Part shown: positions 1-9,187 of the stretch, one piece after another
Layout of the letters: every line of letters begins with the position of its first letter
How positions within the stretch are numbered: position 1 is the stretch's first letter
Origin: Aquibium carbonis
GTDB lineage: Bacteria; Pseudomonadota; Alphaproteobacteria; Rhizobiales; Rhizobiaceae
Assembly: GCF_003970795.1 (NCBI RefSeq)
Contig: NZ_RWKW01000070.1
Span: forward strand, 1 to 47,346
Direction: 5' to 3'
Length of the DNA stretch: 47,346 nt
The notes under the pieces: generated by a model
What the model saw: the letters and a program-made list of their open reading frames with translations, nothing else
The model's database searches: none
What the model was told of the DNA's origin: nothing
Made by a program: the position numbers and the translations under genes

Positions 1-1169
1 CGGCGGGCGACGGGGCGTCAACGCGGGGCCGAATGCGATGGTCGCACCTCGTTGGCGCGCTTTCGGCTGCCGGTGTCATGCCGCGCCTGCAGCATGCCTT
101 CCTCGGTCTGGACGGCGACGGCCTCGCCATGCTCGACGACCGCGCCCGAGGACGCGTCCGGGCGGTCCGGCCGCGGGCGCTGGTTCTCGCCGTCGGCGCG
201 GTCGAACGCGTGCTGCCCCGACCCGGCTGGCAATGGCCCGGCGTCATGACGGCCGGCGGCCTGCAGCTGCTTCTCAAGGAGGGCGTCAGCGCGCCCGATG
301 GCGACATCCTGATCGCCGGCAACGGCCCTCTCACCATTGCGCTCGCCGCCGATCTCGCACGGCTCGGCCGCCCCCCGGTCGCGCTGGTGGAAGCAGGCGA
401 TCCGTTCGTCCGCTTCGCCGCGGCGCTGCGCCTCTCGGCCCATCCCGGACTGGTCGCCGAAGCGGCAAGCCATCTCCTGCGGGTCTTCGCTTCGCGAACG
501 CCCTGGCTGCGGGGAGCGCAACTGACGTCGATCGAGCGCCGCGACGGGCGGCTCGTCGCAAGCGTGCGGGACCGAAAGGGCCGGACGCAAGCCATCGAGG
601 CGGACATGATCGCGCTGCACGACGGCATCCGGCCGAACGATGTCGGTCTGCCGGCCGTCTCCAGTCGTGAGCCTTTCGTGGTGCGGGCGGGCGACTGCCG
701 GGAAGCGCTGGGCATTCGTGCCGCCGCGGCCGACGGGCGGCATGCGGCACGGCGGGTGATCGCGCTCCTTTCTACACGAGAAGCCGTCTTTGCAGAGCCG
801 GTCGTGGAAGCGCAACGCCGGGCGCAATCGGTCCTCGCCGATCTCTTCAGGCCCGTCGACGATGGCAATCCGCTGTCGACTCTCCCCGACGAGACGATCC
901 TGTGCCGCTGCGAAGGCCGCACCGTCGGCGAACTGCGCGCCATGCTCGCCGAAGGCGAACCGAGCGCGCGGGAAATCAAGCTCAACGGCCGCTTCGGCAT
1001 GGGCCTGTGTCAGGGACGGTTCTGCGCCGACAATGTCCTGCAACTGATGGCATCCACGCGCGACGACGCTGGAATTCCGGTCGACCGACTGAGCCGCGAC
1101 CGCTGGCCGCTTCGGCCCGTCACGATCGCGGCGCTGGCAGCCGACGATGAACAACGGGAGAGATCATGA
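1..1169 (+). CDS. FAD-dependent oxidoreductase, OoxA/HcnB type (5' end cut off)
   Basis: This is the C-terminal part (about 388 residues) of a flavin- and nucleotide-binding amine or imino-acid dehydrogenase subunit. The frame is open to the first base of the window, so the N-terminal dinucleotide fold lies outside. Visible are a second nucleotide-binding glycine motif (GNGPLTIALAADLARLG) and a C-terminal BFD-like 2Fe-2S domain with four cysteines (CRCEGRTVGE, then GLCQGRFC). Proteins of this build form the alpha subunits of opine oxidase, hydrogen cyanide synthase and D-hydroxyproline dehydrogenase, with a DAO-like beta subunit and a small ferredoxin-like subunit. Those partners would lie upstream, outside the window. 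Its stop overlaps the next start as ATGA, so the two are translationally coupled. The substrate is not readable from the sequence. Confidence 0.85.
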   Translation, partial: AGDGASTRGRMRWSHLVGALSAAGVMPRLQHAFLGLDGDGLAMLDDRARGRVRAVRPRALVLAVGAVERVLPRPGWQWPGVMTAGGLQLLLKEGVSAPDGDILIAGNGPLTIALAADLARLGRPPVALVEAGDPFVRFAAALRLSAHPGLVAEAASHLLRVFASRTPWLRGAQLTSIERRDGRLVASVRDRKGRTQAIEADMIALHDGIRPNDVGLPAVSSREPFVVRAGDCREALGIRAAAADGRHAARRVIALLSTREAVFAEPVVEAQRRAQSVLADLFRPVDDGNPLSTLPDETILCRCEGRTVGELRAMLAEGEPSAREIKLNGRFGMGLCQGRFCADNVLQLMASTRDDAGIPVDRLSRDRWPLRPVTIAALAADDEQRERS

Positions 1170-2566
1170 CCCAGACTGCTCGCAACCATGCAACGGCCAC
1201 GCCACCGGCGATCCTCGTGCGCAATCCCTTCGACGGAACCCTGGTGGCCGAGGTCGCGGCCAGCACCCCGACCGAGATCGCGCAGGCCGTCGCAGCCGCC
1301 GGTCGTGCGCAGGCCGGGTTCAAGCACTCATCGCCCTTCGAACGCCGCAGCTTGCTCGATGCGCTGGCCGATCGCATCGCCGCCAACGCGGAGGAACTGG
1401 CGCAAACCATCCGCCTCGAGGTCGGCAAGACCATCCGCGAGGCGCGCAACGAGGTTCGGCGTTCGCAGAACACGCTTCGCCTTTCCGGCGACGCCGCAAC
1501 CTTTCTCGATGGCGAGGTGCTGCATTGCGGCATCGTGGCGGGCGGGGCCGACCGGCGCGCGACCGTCACCTATGTGCCGACCGGGGTCGTCGGGGCCATC
1601 ACGCCCTTCAATTATCCGCTCAATCTCCTCTGCCACAAACTCGGGCCGGCGATCGCGGCCGGAAATGCCATGGTGGCAAAGCCCTCGCCGAAAGCGCCGC
1701 TTGCGGCAGCGCGCCTGGCGGAACTGGCAGTGGAGGCCGGGTTCCCCAAGGGTTTGTTCCAGGTCGTCCACGGCGGCGCCGACGCGGCGCTGGCGCTCGC
1801 CCGCGCGCCGATCGACCTCCTCTCCTTCACCGGCGGTCCCAAGGCCGGCCTGGCGCTGAAGAACGCCAGCGGACTGGTGCGCTGCCTGATGGAGCTTGGC
1901 GGCAACGATCCATTGTTCGTCTTTCCGGACGGCGATCTTGAAAAAGCGGTCGAGACGGCGGTGACGCATCGCTTCGAGATCGCCGGCCAGAGCTGCGCGG
2001 CCGTGAAGCGGCTCTACCTTCACCGCGACATCGAGGCCGCGTTCACCAATCGTCTGCTGGAGGCGGTCGCGGCCGTGCGCTTCGGTGATCCGGCTTCCGA
2101 GGCGACCGACATGGGACCGGTGATCGACGAGGACGCGGCCAGCCTCGTCAGGCACCGCATCGCGGCGACGCTGTCCAACGGCGCGACGCTGCTCGCAGGC
2201 GGCGGCGGGGAGGGAACGCTGGTCGAGCCGACCGTGCTTGCCGGCGTCGATCCCGCCTCGCCGGTGATCGCCGACGAGACCTTCGGCCCGGTGATCGCCA
2301 TCCGCAGCTTCGACGATGCCTCTGACGTGATCGCCGAGGTGAATGCCGGCGCCTATGGATTGCAGGCCGGAATCTTCACCAACGACCACGCGCGGGTGAA
2401 GCGGTTTTCGCGCGAACTCGCGGTCGGCGGCGTGATGGTCAACGAAGGCCCCGACTTCCGCGCCGAACACGTGCCCTTCGGTGGCATTAAATCGAGCGGC
2501 CTTGGCCGGGAAGGCGTCCGCATCGCGATCCGCGAGATGTCGGAAACGCGCGTGGTGATCGACTGA
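1166..2566 (+). CDS. NAD(P)-dependent aldehyde dehydrogenase
   Basis: A 466-residue aldehyde dehydrogenase that oxidises an aldehyde or semialdehyde to the acid. The full family fold is present: the NAD-binding segment around VVGAITPFNYPLN, the general-base glutamate in MELGGNDPLFV (about E243), and the catalytic cysteine in IAGQSCAAVKR (about C277). The ELGGNDP form is shared with lactaldehyde- and phosphonoacetaldehyde-type enzymes rather than the usual 2,5-dioxovalerate dehydrogenases, so the substrate stays open. The start overlaps the previous stop (ATGA) and has a GGGAG ribosome site. In this operon it probably oxidises a semialdehyde made by the neighbouring lyase or dehydrogenase; that is inference. 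Confidence 0.9.
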   Translation: MTQTARNHATATPPAILVRNPFDGTLVAEVAASTPTEIAQAVAAAGRAQAGFKHSSPFERRSLLDALADRIAANAEELAQTIRLEVGKTIREARNEVRRSQNTLRLSGDAATFLDGEVLHCGIVAGGADRRATVTYVPTGVVGAITPFNYPLNLLCHKLGPAIAAGNAMVAKPSPKAPLAAARLAELAVEAGFPKGLFQVVHGGADAALALARAPIDLLSFTGGPKAGLALKNASGLVRCLMELGGNDPLFVFPDGDLEKAVETAVTHRFEIAGQSCAAVKRLYLHRDIEAAFTNRLLEAVAAVRFGDPASEATDMGPVIDEDAASLVRHRIAATLSNGATLLAGGGGEGTLVEPTVLAGVDPASPVIADETFGPVIAIRSFDDASDVIAEVNAGAYGLQAGIFTNDHARVKRFSRELAVGGVMVNEGPDFRAEHVPFGGIKSSGLGREGVRIAIREMSETRVVID

Positions 2567-2579
2567 CATGGAGACGACG

Positions 2580-3512
2580 ATGACATTCGACGCAGAACGG
2601 CTCAAAGGCGTGTTCACCGCACTGGTGACGCCCTTCAGGGACGGCAAGGTGGACACCGCCGCCTTCGAGGCGCTGGTCGAGCGCCAGATCGCGGCCGGCG
2701 TCGCCGGCCTGGTGACGGCCGGCACGACCGGCGAAGCCGCCACGCTGCGGCAGGACGAGATCGACGATCTGGTTGCCCGCACCGTGCGGATCGCGCGTGG
2801 CCGGGTCATGGTCATCGCCGGGGCAGGGACCAACGACACCCTCGCCACCATCGAGAAGGCGCGACGGGCCGAGTCATCGGGCGCCGACGGTCTTCTGGTC
2901 GTCACGCCCTACTACAACAAGCCGTCCCAGCGCGGGCTCTTGCAGCATTACGGCGCCGTGGCCGACGCGACCGGCCTGCCGGTCATGCTCTACAGCGTGC
3001 CCGGCCGCTGCGGCGTCGAGATCGCGGTGGAGACCTGCGCCGCCCTGCGCGACCGTCACGACAACATCGTCGCCATCAAGGAAGCCGGCGGATCGGTCGA
3101 GCGGGTGACCAGGCTTCGACGCCAATGCGGCGGCGACTTTCCGATCCATTCCGGCGACGACGCGCTGACGCTCGCCTTCCTCGCCGCAGGCGCGGTCGGC
3201 GTGACCAGCGTGGTGTCCAACGTCGCACCGGAGGGAATGGTCGCGCTGGTCCGCGCCTGGCAAGCGGGCGACGCGGCGAGGGCGCTGGCCCTGCACGAGC
3301 AACTGGCCGAACTGGCCGAAATCCTCTTCATCGAGCCCAACCCGGTTCCGGCCAAGGCGGCGCTCGCGCTCGAGGGCCTCGCGAATGCCGACCTCCGATT
3401 GCCGCTGACGCCGATGGAGCCTGCCAACCTCGACAGGCTGCGCGGCGTCATGCACCGCTATCGCTCGTCGGGCGCCACGCCGCTGCGGCAAGGCGCGGTC
3501 GGCGGCGGGTGA
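2580..3512 (+). CDS. DapA/NanA-superfamily lyase (DapA-like)
   Basis: A 310-residue class I aldolase-fold enzyme. It carries the substrate-carboxylate motif GTTGEAATL (T49/T50), YYNKPSQ, the catalytic tyrosine and arginine in YSVPGRCG (Y138, R143) and the Schiff-base lysine in IKEAGG (K167). The C-terminal FIEPNPVPAK segment is close to genuine 4-hydroxy-tetrahydrodipicolinate synthase. Because it sits in a catabolic operon with an OoxA-type dehydrogenase, an aldehyde dehydrogenase and an amino-acid transporter, it may instead deaminate or cleave a pyrroline or keto-acid intermediate, as 1-pyrroline-4-hydroxy-2-carboxylate deaminase does in hydroxyproline use. I chose the ATG at 2580, which has GGAG six bases upstream, over the ATG at 2568, which has no ribosome site. 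Confidence 0.85.
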   Translation: MTFDAERLKGVFTALVTPFRDGKVDTAAFEALVERQIAAGVAGLVTAGTTGEAATLRQDEIDDLVARTVRIARGRVMVIAGAGTNDTLATIEKARRAESSGADGLLVVTPYYNKPSQRGLLQHYGAVADATGLPVMLYSVPGRCGVEIAVETCAALRDRHDNIVAIKEAGGSVERVTRLRRQCGGDFPIHSGDDALTLAFLAAGAVGVTSVVSNVAPEGMVALVRAWQAGDAARALALHEQLAELAEILFIEPNPVPAKAALALEGLANADLRLPLTPMEPANLDRLRGVMHRYRSSGATPLRQGAVGGG

Positions 3513-3582
3513 GGGTGTCGACACCAGGGACCGGACACATCATGCGGTGTTCGAACACGAACCGCAGCGAGGGGGTTTAGCG

Positions 3583-4245
3583 ATGTACAGATGGGATTTC
3601 AGCGTAATCTGGCAGTATTGGGACCTGTTCATGTACGGGCTATGGCTGACGGTGGTCTACACCTTCGGCTCCATCGTGCTCGGTGTGCTGATCGGGCTTC
3701 TCGTTTGCGCAGCGCGGCTGTCGGGCTGGATGATCTTCTCGCTCATCGCGCGGACCTATCAGGAGATCTTTCGCTGCACGCCGCTCCTGGTGCAGCTTCT
3801 CTGGTTCTACTACGCCTTCCCGCTGCTGGTCGGGATATCGATCGACAACCGTGTTGCCGCGATGCTGACGCTGTCGCTCTATGTCGGGGCCTTCTATGCC
3901 GAAATCTTTCGGGGCGGCATCCTGTCGATCGACCGCGGCCAGCGCGAGGCCGCCGCCGCCATCGGCATGAGCAACTGGCAGGCGATGCGGCGCATCGTCA
4001 TGCCGCAGGCCTTCAAGCGCATGCTGCCGGCCTTCATCAACCAGTCGGTGATCCAGTTCAAGAACACCTCGCTGGTGTCGGTCATCTCGGTCGCCGATCT
4101 CGCCTACATGGCAGCGGTGGTGAACGGCCAGACCTACCGCCCGCTCGAATCCTACACGGTCATGGCCGCGCTCTACATCGCGGTGCTTTTCCCGCTCACG
4201 CAGATCGCCGACTGGATCGAGCGGCGCCTGCGCGTCAGCGACTGA
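3583..4245 (+). CDS. Polar amino-acid ABC transporter permease, HisM/GlnP type
   Basis: A 220-residue inner-membrane permease with about five hydrophobic segments and the cytoplasmic EAA loop typical of HisMQ/GlnP proteins (EAAAAIGMSNWQAMRRIVMP, then QAFKRMLPAF). The start at 3583 follows a strong GAGGGGG site; an in-frame ATG at 3547 lacks one. The ATPase follows 17 bases after the stop. Only one permease gene is visible and no periplasmic binding protein lies downstream, so either the permease forms a homodimer or the missing components are upstream of the window. Expected role: importing the amino acid or imino acid that the operon degrades. Confidence 0.9.
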   Translation: MYRWDFSVIWQYWDLFMYGLWLTVVYTFGSIVLGVLIGLLVCAARLSGWMIFSLIARTYQEIFRCTPLLVQLLWFYYAFPLLVGISIDNRVAAMLTLSLYVGAFYAEIFRGGILSIDRGQREAAAAIGMSNWQAMRRIVMPQAFKRMLPAFINQSVIQFKNTSLVSVISVADLAYMAAVVNGQTYRPLESYTVMAALYIAVLFPLTQIADWIERRLRVSD

Positions 4246-4262
4246 CGAGAATGGAGTCCAGC

Positions 4263-5045
4263 ATGACCAACGTGCAACAAACCGCAGCCGGGCCTCAAAC
4301 CGTCCTCGAAGCGCGCGGCATCCGGAAATCCTTCGGCGGGCTCGAGGTGCTGAAGGGCGTCGACGTGACGCTCGCGCGCGGCGAGGTCGTCGGACTGATC
4401 GGCCCCTCGGGCTCGGGCAAGTCGACGCTGATCCGCTGCCTCAACATGATGGAGAAGCCGACCGGCGGCTCGGTGATCTTCCGCGGCCACAAGATCGGCA
4501 AGTCCTTCCGCGACCGGGACGGAACCACCGGCATCGGCACCCTGCGCCGCCATGTCGGCATGGTGTTCCAGCACTTCAACCTGTTTCCGCACAAGACGGT
4601 GCTGCAGAACGTCACCGAAGGGCCGATCGTGGTCTGCAACACGCCGAGGGCGGAAGCCGAGGAACGCGCCATGGCGCTCCTGGCCGAGGTGGGGCTCGCC
4701 GAAAAGCGGAATGCCTATCCGAGCCACCTGTCGGGCGGCCAGAAGCAGCGCGTCGCGATCGCCCGCGCGCTCGCCATGCAGCCCGAGGTGCTGCTGCTCG
4801 ACGAGGTGACGAGCGCGCTCGATCCTGAACTGGTCGGCGAGGTGCTCAACGTCATCCGGCGGCTCGCCGACGATGGCATGACCATGGCGATCGTCACGCA
4901 CGAGATGGCTTTCGCCGCCGATGTCGCCGACCGCATCCTGTTTCTCGACGAGGGCCGGATCGTGGTCGAGGGAAAACCCGACGAGACGATCCGCAACCCG
5001 ACCAACGAGCGGCTGGCTAGCTTCGTCTCCCGCTTCAACCATTGA
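4263..5045 (+). CDS. Polar amino-acid ABC transporter ATP-binding protein
   Basis: A 260-residue ATPase that powers the adjacent permease. Motifs in order: Walker A GPSGSGKST, Q-loop GMVFQHFNLFPH, signature [16 protein letters not shown], Walker B VLLLDEVTSALDPE and the switch histidine in AIVTHEM. It matches the GlnQ/HisP group in length and motif spacing. The ATG at 4263 has GGAG six bases upstream; the in-frame ATG at 4251 has a poorer site. The saccharopine-dehydrogenase-like gene starts eleven bases after the stop, so the genes appear co-transcribed. Confidence 0.92.
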   Translation: MTNVQQTAAGPQTVLEARGIRKSFGGLEVLKGVDVTLARGEVVGLIGPSGSGKSTLIRCLNMMEKPTGGSVIFRGHKIGKSFRDRDGTTGIGTLRRHVGMVFQHFNLFPHKTVLQNVTEGPIVVCNTPRAEAEERAMALLAEVGLAEKRNAYPSHLSGGQKQRVAIARALAMQPEVLLLDEVTSALDPELVGEVLNVIRRLADDGMTMAIVTHEMAFAADVADRILFLDEGRIVVEGKPDETIRNPTNERLASFVSRFNH

Positions 5046-5055
5046 GGATCGAGCG

Positions 5056-6141
5056 ATGACGGAGGCCAGGCCCGTGCGCAATGTGACGATCTTCGGCGCG
5101 GGCCGCGTCGGGCTGTGCCTCGCTGATCTTCTGGCCGGAAGCGGCGACTACGACGTCACGCTCGCCGACTGCACCGAAGAAGCGCTGGCAGCCGCCTCGG
5201 CCGCCGGGCACGCTGCGTCCCATGCGGATGTGTCCCGTGGCGAAGACATCAACAGGATCCTGCCCGGATCGGATCTGGTCGTGGCCGCCGTTCCCGACCG
5301 CCTGGTCCATCGTCTGGCCGCTGCTGCGGCCGATGCCGGCCTTCACTACCTCGACTTCAGCGAGGCCGGCGAAGAGACCCGCGCGGCCGCTGCCCGCGCC
5401 AGGTCCGACCGCGCCTTTCTCCCCGGCTGCGGCGTTTCGCCCGGCGTCGTCGATTCGATCGCCTACGGACTGGCCCTGCGGCTCGACCAGGGTTGCGACA
5501 TCGACATCCGCGTCGGTGCGATCCCTGCCGCTCGCACCAACCGCCTGGGATACGGCCTGATCTGGAACCTGGACGGGTTGCTGGCGGAGTACACGAAGCC
5601 CTGCACGGCCATCGTCGACGGCAACCGCGTCACCCTGCCGCCGTTGTCGGGGCTCGAGGAGTTCACCGTCGACGGCGTCCGCTACGAAGCTTTTCTCACC
5701 GCCGGAAGCATCGAAGGGCTCGCCACCCTTGTTGCGCCGCACGCCCGCAACCTCGTCTTCCGCACCATTCGCCATCCCGGCCATCTCGACTACATGCTGC
5801 TCCTGCTCGACGATCTGGGGCTGCGCTCGCGCCGCGACCTTCTGGGGACCGTGCTACGCAACGGTCTGCCGGCCGGCGGCGCGGATGTCGTGCTGATCGA
5901 CGTGCGGGCGAGCGGAAGCCGCGCCGGGAAGCCCGCCGAGGAGCGCTTCGCGATGCGCCTCAAGTCGCAAGCTGGCGGCGCCGACCACGGCGCCCTGGCG
6001 GCCGGAAGTGCGGCGCACGCCGCAGCCCTGATCGATCTCACGCGTGCAGGCACCCTTCTGGGCGAGCGCCTGCGAATCCCCGCGCTGGTCCCCCACGAGG
6101 ACGTCTTCGAGAACCGCTTCTTTGTCGATCTGTGCACGTGA
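5056..6141 (+). CDS. Saccharopine dehydrogenase-like NAD(P)-binding protein
   Basis: A 361-residue protein opening with a Rossmann nucleotide-binding motif (VTIFGAGRVG), followed by VVAAVPDRLVHRLA and the SEAGEETRAAAARAR and LPGCGVSPGVVDSIA segments typical of the saccharopine dehydrogenase / homospermidine synthase-like family. Such enzymes reductively join or oxidatively split secondary amines of amino acids. With an OoxA-type dehydrogenase and an amino-acid importer in the same operon, opine-like or imino-acid substrates are plausible; lysine-derived saccharopine is not specifically indicated. The start follows the ATPase by eleven bases with a GAGGATCGAG ribosome-site region. This is the last gene of the operon. 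Confidence 0.75.
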   Translation: MTEARPVRNVTIFGAGRVGLCLADLLAGSGDYDVTLADCTEEALAAASAAGHAASHADVSRGEDINRILPGSDLVVAAVPDRLVHRLAAAAADAGLHYLDFSEAGEETRAAAARARSDRAFLPGCGVSPGVVDSIAYGLALRLDQGCDIDIRVGAIPAARTNRLGYGLIWNLDGLLAEYTKPCTAIVDGNRVTLPPLSGLEEFTVDGVRYEAFLTAGSIEGLATLVAPHARNLVFRTIRHPGHLDYMLLLLDDLGLRSRRDLLGTVLRNGLPAGGADVVLIDVRASGSRAGKPAEERFAMRLKSQAGGADHGALAAGSAAHAAALIDLTRAGTLLGERLRIPALVPHEDVFENRFFVDLCT

Positions 6142-6173
6142 AAGCGTGGGAAACCGTGCTCGCCCGTGCTTTT
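6141..6173 (+). terminator. Possible terminator after the catabolic operon
   Basis: AAAGCGTGGG and CCCGTGCTTT can pair over ten positions (two G-U wobbles) around a 12-base loop, followed by a short TTTT. The first base overlaps the stop codon of the upstream gene. It is weak because of the long loop and short U tract. The rest of the 160-base gap before nuoE should hold the nuoE promoter, but I see no convincing -35/-10 pair. Confidence 0.35.
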
Positions 6174-6301
6174 CAGGTCCTCGGATAGGGCCATTGGTCC
6201 ACGGCATTTTCGTGTTGAATATGCGGCGTTGAAGCACTGGCCTTTTGCGGTGCGTGTGTTAGAACGCGCCGCAACATAAGCAGCAAAAAACATGGGGCGC
6301 C

Positions 6302-7567
6302 ATGTCGGTCCGCCGTCTCGCAGAGCCAGCCGTTCAGCCAGCAGCCTTCGCCTTCGACAAGACGAAATCGGCTGAAGCCGGAACCTGGATCGCCAAATAC
6401 CCCAAGGGCCGCGAACAATCCGCGGTGATTCCGCTCCTCATGCTGGCGCAGGAGCAGGAAGGCTGGGTCACCAAGGCCGCCATCGAGCATGTCGCCGACA
6501 TGCTCGCGATGCCCTACATCCGCGTCCTCGAAGTCGCGACCTTCTACACGCAGTTCCAGCTGAAGCCGGTCGGGACCCGCGCCCACATCCAGGTATGCGG
6601 CACGACGCCCTGCATGCTGCGCGGCTCCGAGGCGCTGATGGACGTGTGCCGCACGAAGATCCATCCGGACCAGTTCCATCCCAATGCCGACGGCACGTTG
6701 TCATGGGAAGAAGTGGAGTGCCTGGGCGCCTGCGTGAACGCACCGATGGTGATGATCTTCAAGGACACCTACGAGGATCTGACGCCGGAGCGACTGGCCG
6801 AGATCATCGACGAGTTCGAGGCCGGACGCGGCGATGCCGTGAAGACGGGACCGCAGACCGACCGCTGGTTCTCCGCGCCCGCGAGCGGCTTCACCGCCTT
6901 GAAAGACGAAAAGAACGTCCTCAAGGACACGCGTGCCGCCCCGTCGGAGCCGTCGGCGGCAGCACCGGCCGCCGAGGCCCCCGCGCCGTCGAGGGCGGCC
7001 CGGCCGAAAACCGATGCGCCCGAAACCAATCCCGCGGTGAAGTCGCCTTCCGACGTCAAGGTCAGCCCTGCCGTCGAGAAGGCCGCGAGCGTGCCGTCGC
7101 CAAAGGAAGACGCCGCCGCCGCCAACAAGGCCGAGCCCTTGGTGGAGGGCGTCGCCAAGGTCCGCACCGCCCGCATGCCTTCCGATGCGGAGGTTCCCTC
7201 CGCCGAAGGCCTGAAGGCGCAGGCCGGCGCCGATCCCTTGCCGGTCGAGGGCTCGACCGCTTCCGACGTCGCGGCGCCGTCGCTCGACGACGCGAGCCGT
7301 CCGGCCGGCATCGAGCGCCCGGCCGCGCCCGACGATCTGCAGCTGATCTCTGGCATCGGTCCCAAGATCGAGGGCACGCTTCATTCGATCGGCATCTTCA
7401 CCTATGCCCAGATCGCTGGCTGGACGCCTGAGCAGCGCGCGTGGGTCGATGGCTACCTTCGCTTCCGCGGCCGAATCGAGCGCGAGAACTGGGTGGCCCA
7501 GGCCAAGGCGCTCGCTGATGGCGGCCGCGAGGAGTACGTCCGCGTCTTCGGCAAGGAGCCTCGCTGA
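6302..7567 (+). CDS. nuoE: NADH-quinone oxidoreductase subunit E with C-terminal HHH domain
   Basis: A 421-residue NuoE, the 24-kDa peripheral-arm subunit of complex I that carries 2Fe-2S cluster N1a. The core occupies about residues 20-190, with cluster ligands C99, C104, C140 and C144. It continues into a linker of about 140 residues rich in Ala, Pro, Glu and Lys, then a helix-hairpin-helix domain (about residues 336-405, with GIGPK). Bacterial NuoE proteins without the extension have roughly 160-200 residues; the long form is a rhizobial trait. The HHH domain is a paralogue of the separate protein at 9188-9778. This gene opens the nuoE-N block, with nuoABCD lying on the other strand near the right end. 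The ATG is preceded by GGGGCGCC. Confidence 0.96.
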   Translation: MSVRRLAEPAVQPAAFAFDKTKSAEAGTWIAKYPKGREQSAVIPLLMLAQEQEGWVTKAAIEHVADMLAMPYIRVLEVATFYTQFQLKPVGTRAHIQVCGTTPCMLRGSEALMDVCRTKIHPDQFHPNADGTLSWEEVECLGACVNAPMVMIFKDTYEDLTPERLAEIIDEFEAGRGDAVKTGPQTDRWFSAPASGFTALKDEKNVLKDTRAAPSEPSAAAPAAEAPAPSRAARPKTDAPETNPAVKSPSDVKVSPAVEKAASVPSPKEDAAAANKAEPLVEGVAKVRTARMPSDAEVPSAEGLKAQAGADPLPVEGSTASDVAAPSLDDASRPAGIERPAAPDDLQLISGIGPKIEGTLHSIGIFTYAQIAGWTPEQRAWVDGYLRFRGRIERENWVAQAKALADGGREEYVRVFGKEPR

Positions 7568-7821
7568 TGGCGAGCTGTCCCGCGGCTTCCGGCAGCACGC
7601 GCTTCGGCCTCACCGAATGCGCGCGCATGACGCTCCTGAAAACCGCCGTCGCGCTCGTGGTGATCCTCGGGGCGGGGGTCTATACTGGCGAGACCGGCTG
7701 GCTCGTGCTTGCGGCCGTTCTCGTCTCCTTCTCGACGCTCGTCGTCGGCTTCCAGGTGCTTCTGTCGGGCAAGCGCCCGTTCGCAGCCCAGAACTCATCG
7801 GTGAACCGCCATGCTCGCTGA
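7567..7821 (+). CDS. Small membrane protein between nuoE and nuoF
   Basis: An 84-residue protein with two hydrophobic helices ([18 protein letters not shown] and [18 protein letters not shown]) joined by a short polar turn. Its ATG overlaps the nuoE stop (TGATG) and its end overlaps the nuoF start by eleven bases, so it is translationally embedded in the operon. An internal ATG at 7627 would remove the N-terminal 20 residues and keep both helices. No function is known to me; the position suggests an accessory or assembly role for complex I, which is inference only. Confidence 0.75.
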   Translation: MASCPAASGSTRFGLTECARMTLLKTAVALVVILGAGVYTGETGWLVLAAVLVSFSTLVVGFQVLLSGKRPFAAQNSSVNRHAR

Positions 7822-9115
7822 CAAGGATCGCATCTTCACCAACATCTATGGTCGGTTCGACAAGTCGTTGAAGGGCGCGCAGGCGCGCGGCCATTGGGAT
7901 GGCACCGCCGGGATCATCGAGAAGGGCCGCGACTGGATCATCAACGAGATGAAGGCGTCGGGTCTGCGCGGTCGCGGCGGCGCCGGCTTCCCGACCGGTC
8001 TCAAATGGTCGTTCATGCCCAAGCAGAGCGACGGGCGTCCGTCCTATCTGGTCGTCAATGCCGATGAATCCGAGCCGGGAACCTGCAAGGATCGCGAGAT
8101 TCTGCGCCACGATCCGCACACGCTGGTCGAGGGCTGCCTCATCGCCGGTTTCGCCATGGGGGCCATCGCCGCCTATATCTACGTGCGCGGCGAGTTCATC
8201 CGCGAGCGCGAGGCCTTGCAGCGCGCCATCGACGAGGCCTACGAGGCCGGGTTGATCGGCAAGGGCAACAAGAACGGCTACGACTTTGACATCTACGTCC
8301 ATCACGGCGCGGGTGCCTATATCTGCGGCGAGGAGACGGCGCTGCTCGAAAGCCTCGAGGGCAAGAAGGGCCAGCCGCGCCTGAAGCCGCCGTTCCCGGC
8401 GAATGTCGGCCTCTATGGCTGCCCGACGACGGTCAACAACGTCGAGTCGATCGCGGTCGCGCCGACCATCCTGCGCCGCGGTGCATCCTGGTTCTCGTCG
8501 ATCGGCCGGCCCAACAATGTCGGCACCAAGCTGTTCATGCTGGTGGGGCACGTCAACACGCCGTGCACCGTCGAGGAAGCGATGGGCATCACCTTCCGCG
8601 AACTGGTCGAGAAGCATGGCGGCGGCATCCGTGGCGGCTGGGACAACCTGCTCGCGGTCATCCCCGGCGGCGCGTCGTGCCCGGTCGTCAAGGCCGAGGA
8701 CATCATCGATTGTCCGATGGATTTCGACGGTCTGCGCGAGAAGAAATCGTCCTTCGGCACGGCGGCCGTCATCGTCATGGACAAGTCGACCGATATCGTG
8801 AAGGCGATTGCCCGCCTGTCCTATTTCTTCAAGCACGAGAGCTGCGGCCAGTGTACGCCGTGCCGCGAAGGCACCGGCTGGATGTGGCGCGTCATGGAGC
8901 GGCTTGTCCGGGGCGAAGCCCACAAGCGCGAGATCGACATGCTCCTCGACGTGACCAAGCAGGTCGAGGGCCACACGATCTGCGCGCTCGGCGATGCCGC
9001 CGCATGGCCCATTCAGGGCCTGATTCGCAACTTCCGGCCCGAGATCGAGCGCCGCATCGACGAGTTCAGCCGCAACGCCCACCGCCACGAGCCGGTGCTG
9101 GCGGCTGCCGAGTAG
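7811..9115 (+). CDS. nuoF: NADH-quinone oxidoreductase subunit F
   Basis: A 434-residue NuoF, the 51-kDa subunit that binds NADH and FMN and carries 4Fe-4S cluster N3, where electrons enter complex I. The glycine-rich nucleotide site [10 protein letters not shown] lies near residue 55 and [16 protein letters not shown] near residue 170. The N3 ligands are the three cysteines in [14 protein letters not shown] (about residues 344-350) and a fourth in [11 protein letters not shown] (about residue 390). Length and motifs are normal for the family. It starts inside the end of the small membrane gene before it. Confidence 0.97.
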   Translation: MLADKDRIFTNIYGRFDKSLKGAQARGHWDGTAGIIEKGRDWIINEMKASGLRGRGGAGFPTGLKWSFMPKQSDGRPSYLVVNADESEPGTCKDREILRHDPHTLVEGCLIAGFAMGAIAAYIYVRGEFIREREALQRAIDEAYEAGLIGKGNKNGYDFDIYVHHGAGAYICGEETALLESLEGKKGQPRLKPPFPANVGLYGCPTTVNNVESIAVAPTILRRGASWFSSIGRPNNVGTKLFMLVGHVNTPCTVEEAMGITFRELVEKHGGGIRGGWDNLLAVIPGGASCPVVKAEDIIDCPMDFDGLREKKSSFGTAAVIVMDKSTDIVKAIARLSYFFKHESCGQCTPCREGTGWMWRVMERLVRGEAHKREIDMLLDVTKQVEGHTICALGDAAAWPIQGLIRNFRPEIERRIDEFSRNAHRHEPVLAAAE

Positions 9116-9187
9116 CAAGAACGGGCCGAACGGCCGCGTGAATTGGAGACGACCGAGCGAGGGGCCACCAAAACGAGGAGACTTGCC

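Noticed and set aside
6142-6301. Inverted repeats or IS remnants shared with 42975-43255 that could have caused the inversion
   Set aside because: By eye the longest match between the two gaps was about seven bases (TTTCAGG), which is expected by chance.
6181-6301. A sigma-70-type promoter for nuoE
   Set aside because: TTGAAG at 6229 has no -10 at 16-18 bases. A promoter must exist here, but I cannot point to it.
9143-9187. An upstream TTG start for the HHH protein
   Set aside because: The ATG at 9188 has a GAGGAG site at ideal spacing, while the TTG has none.
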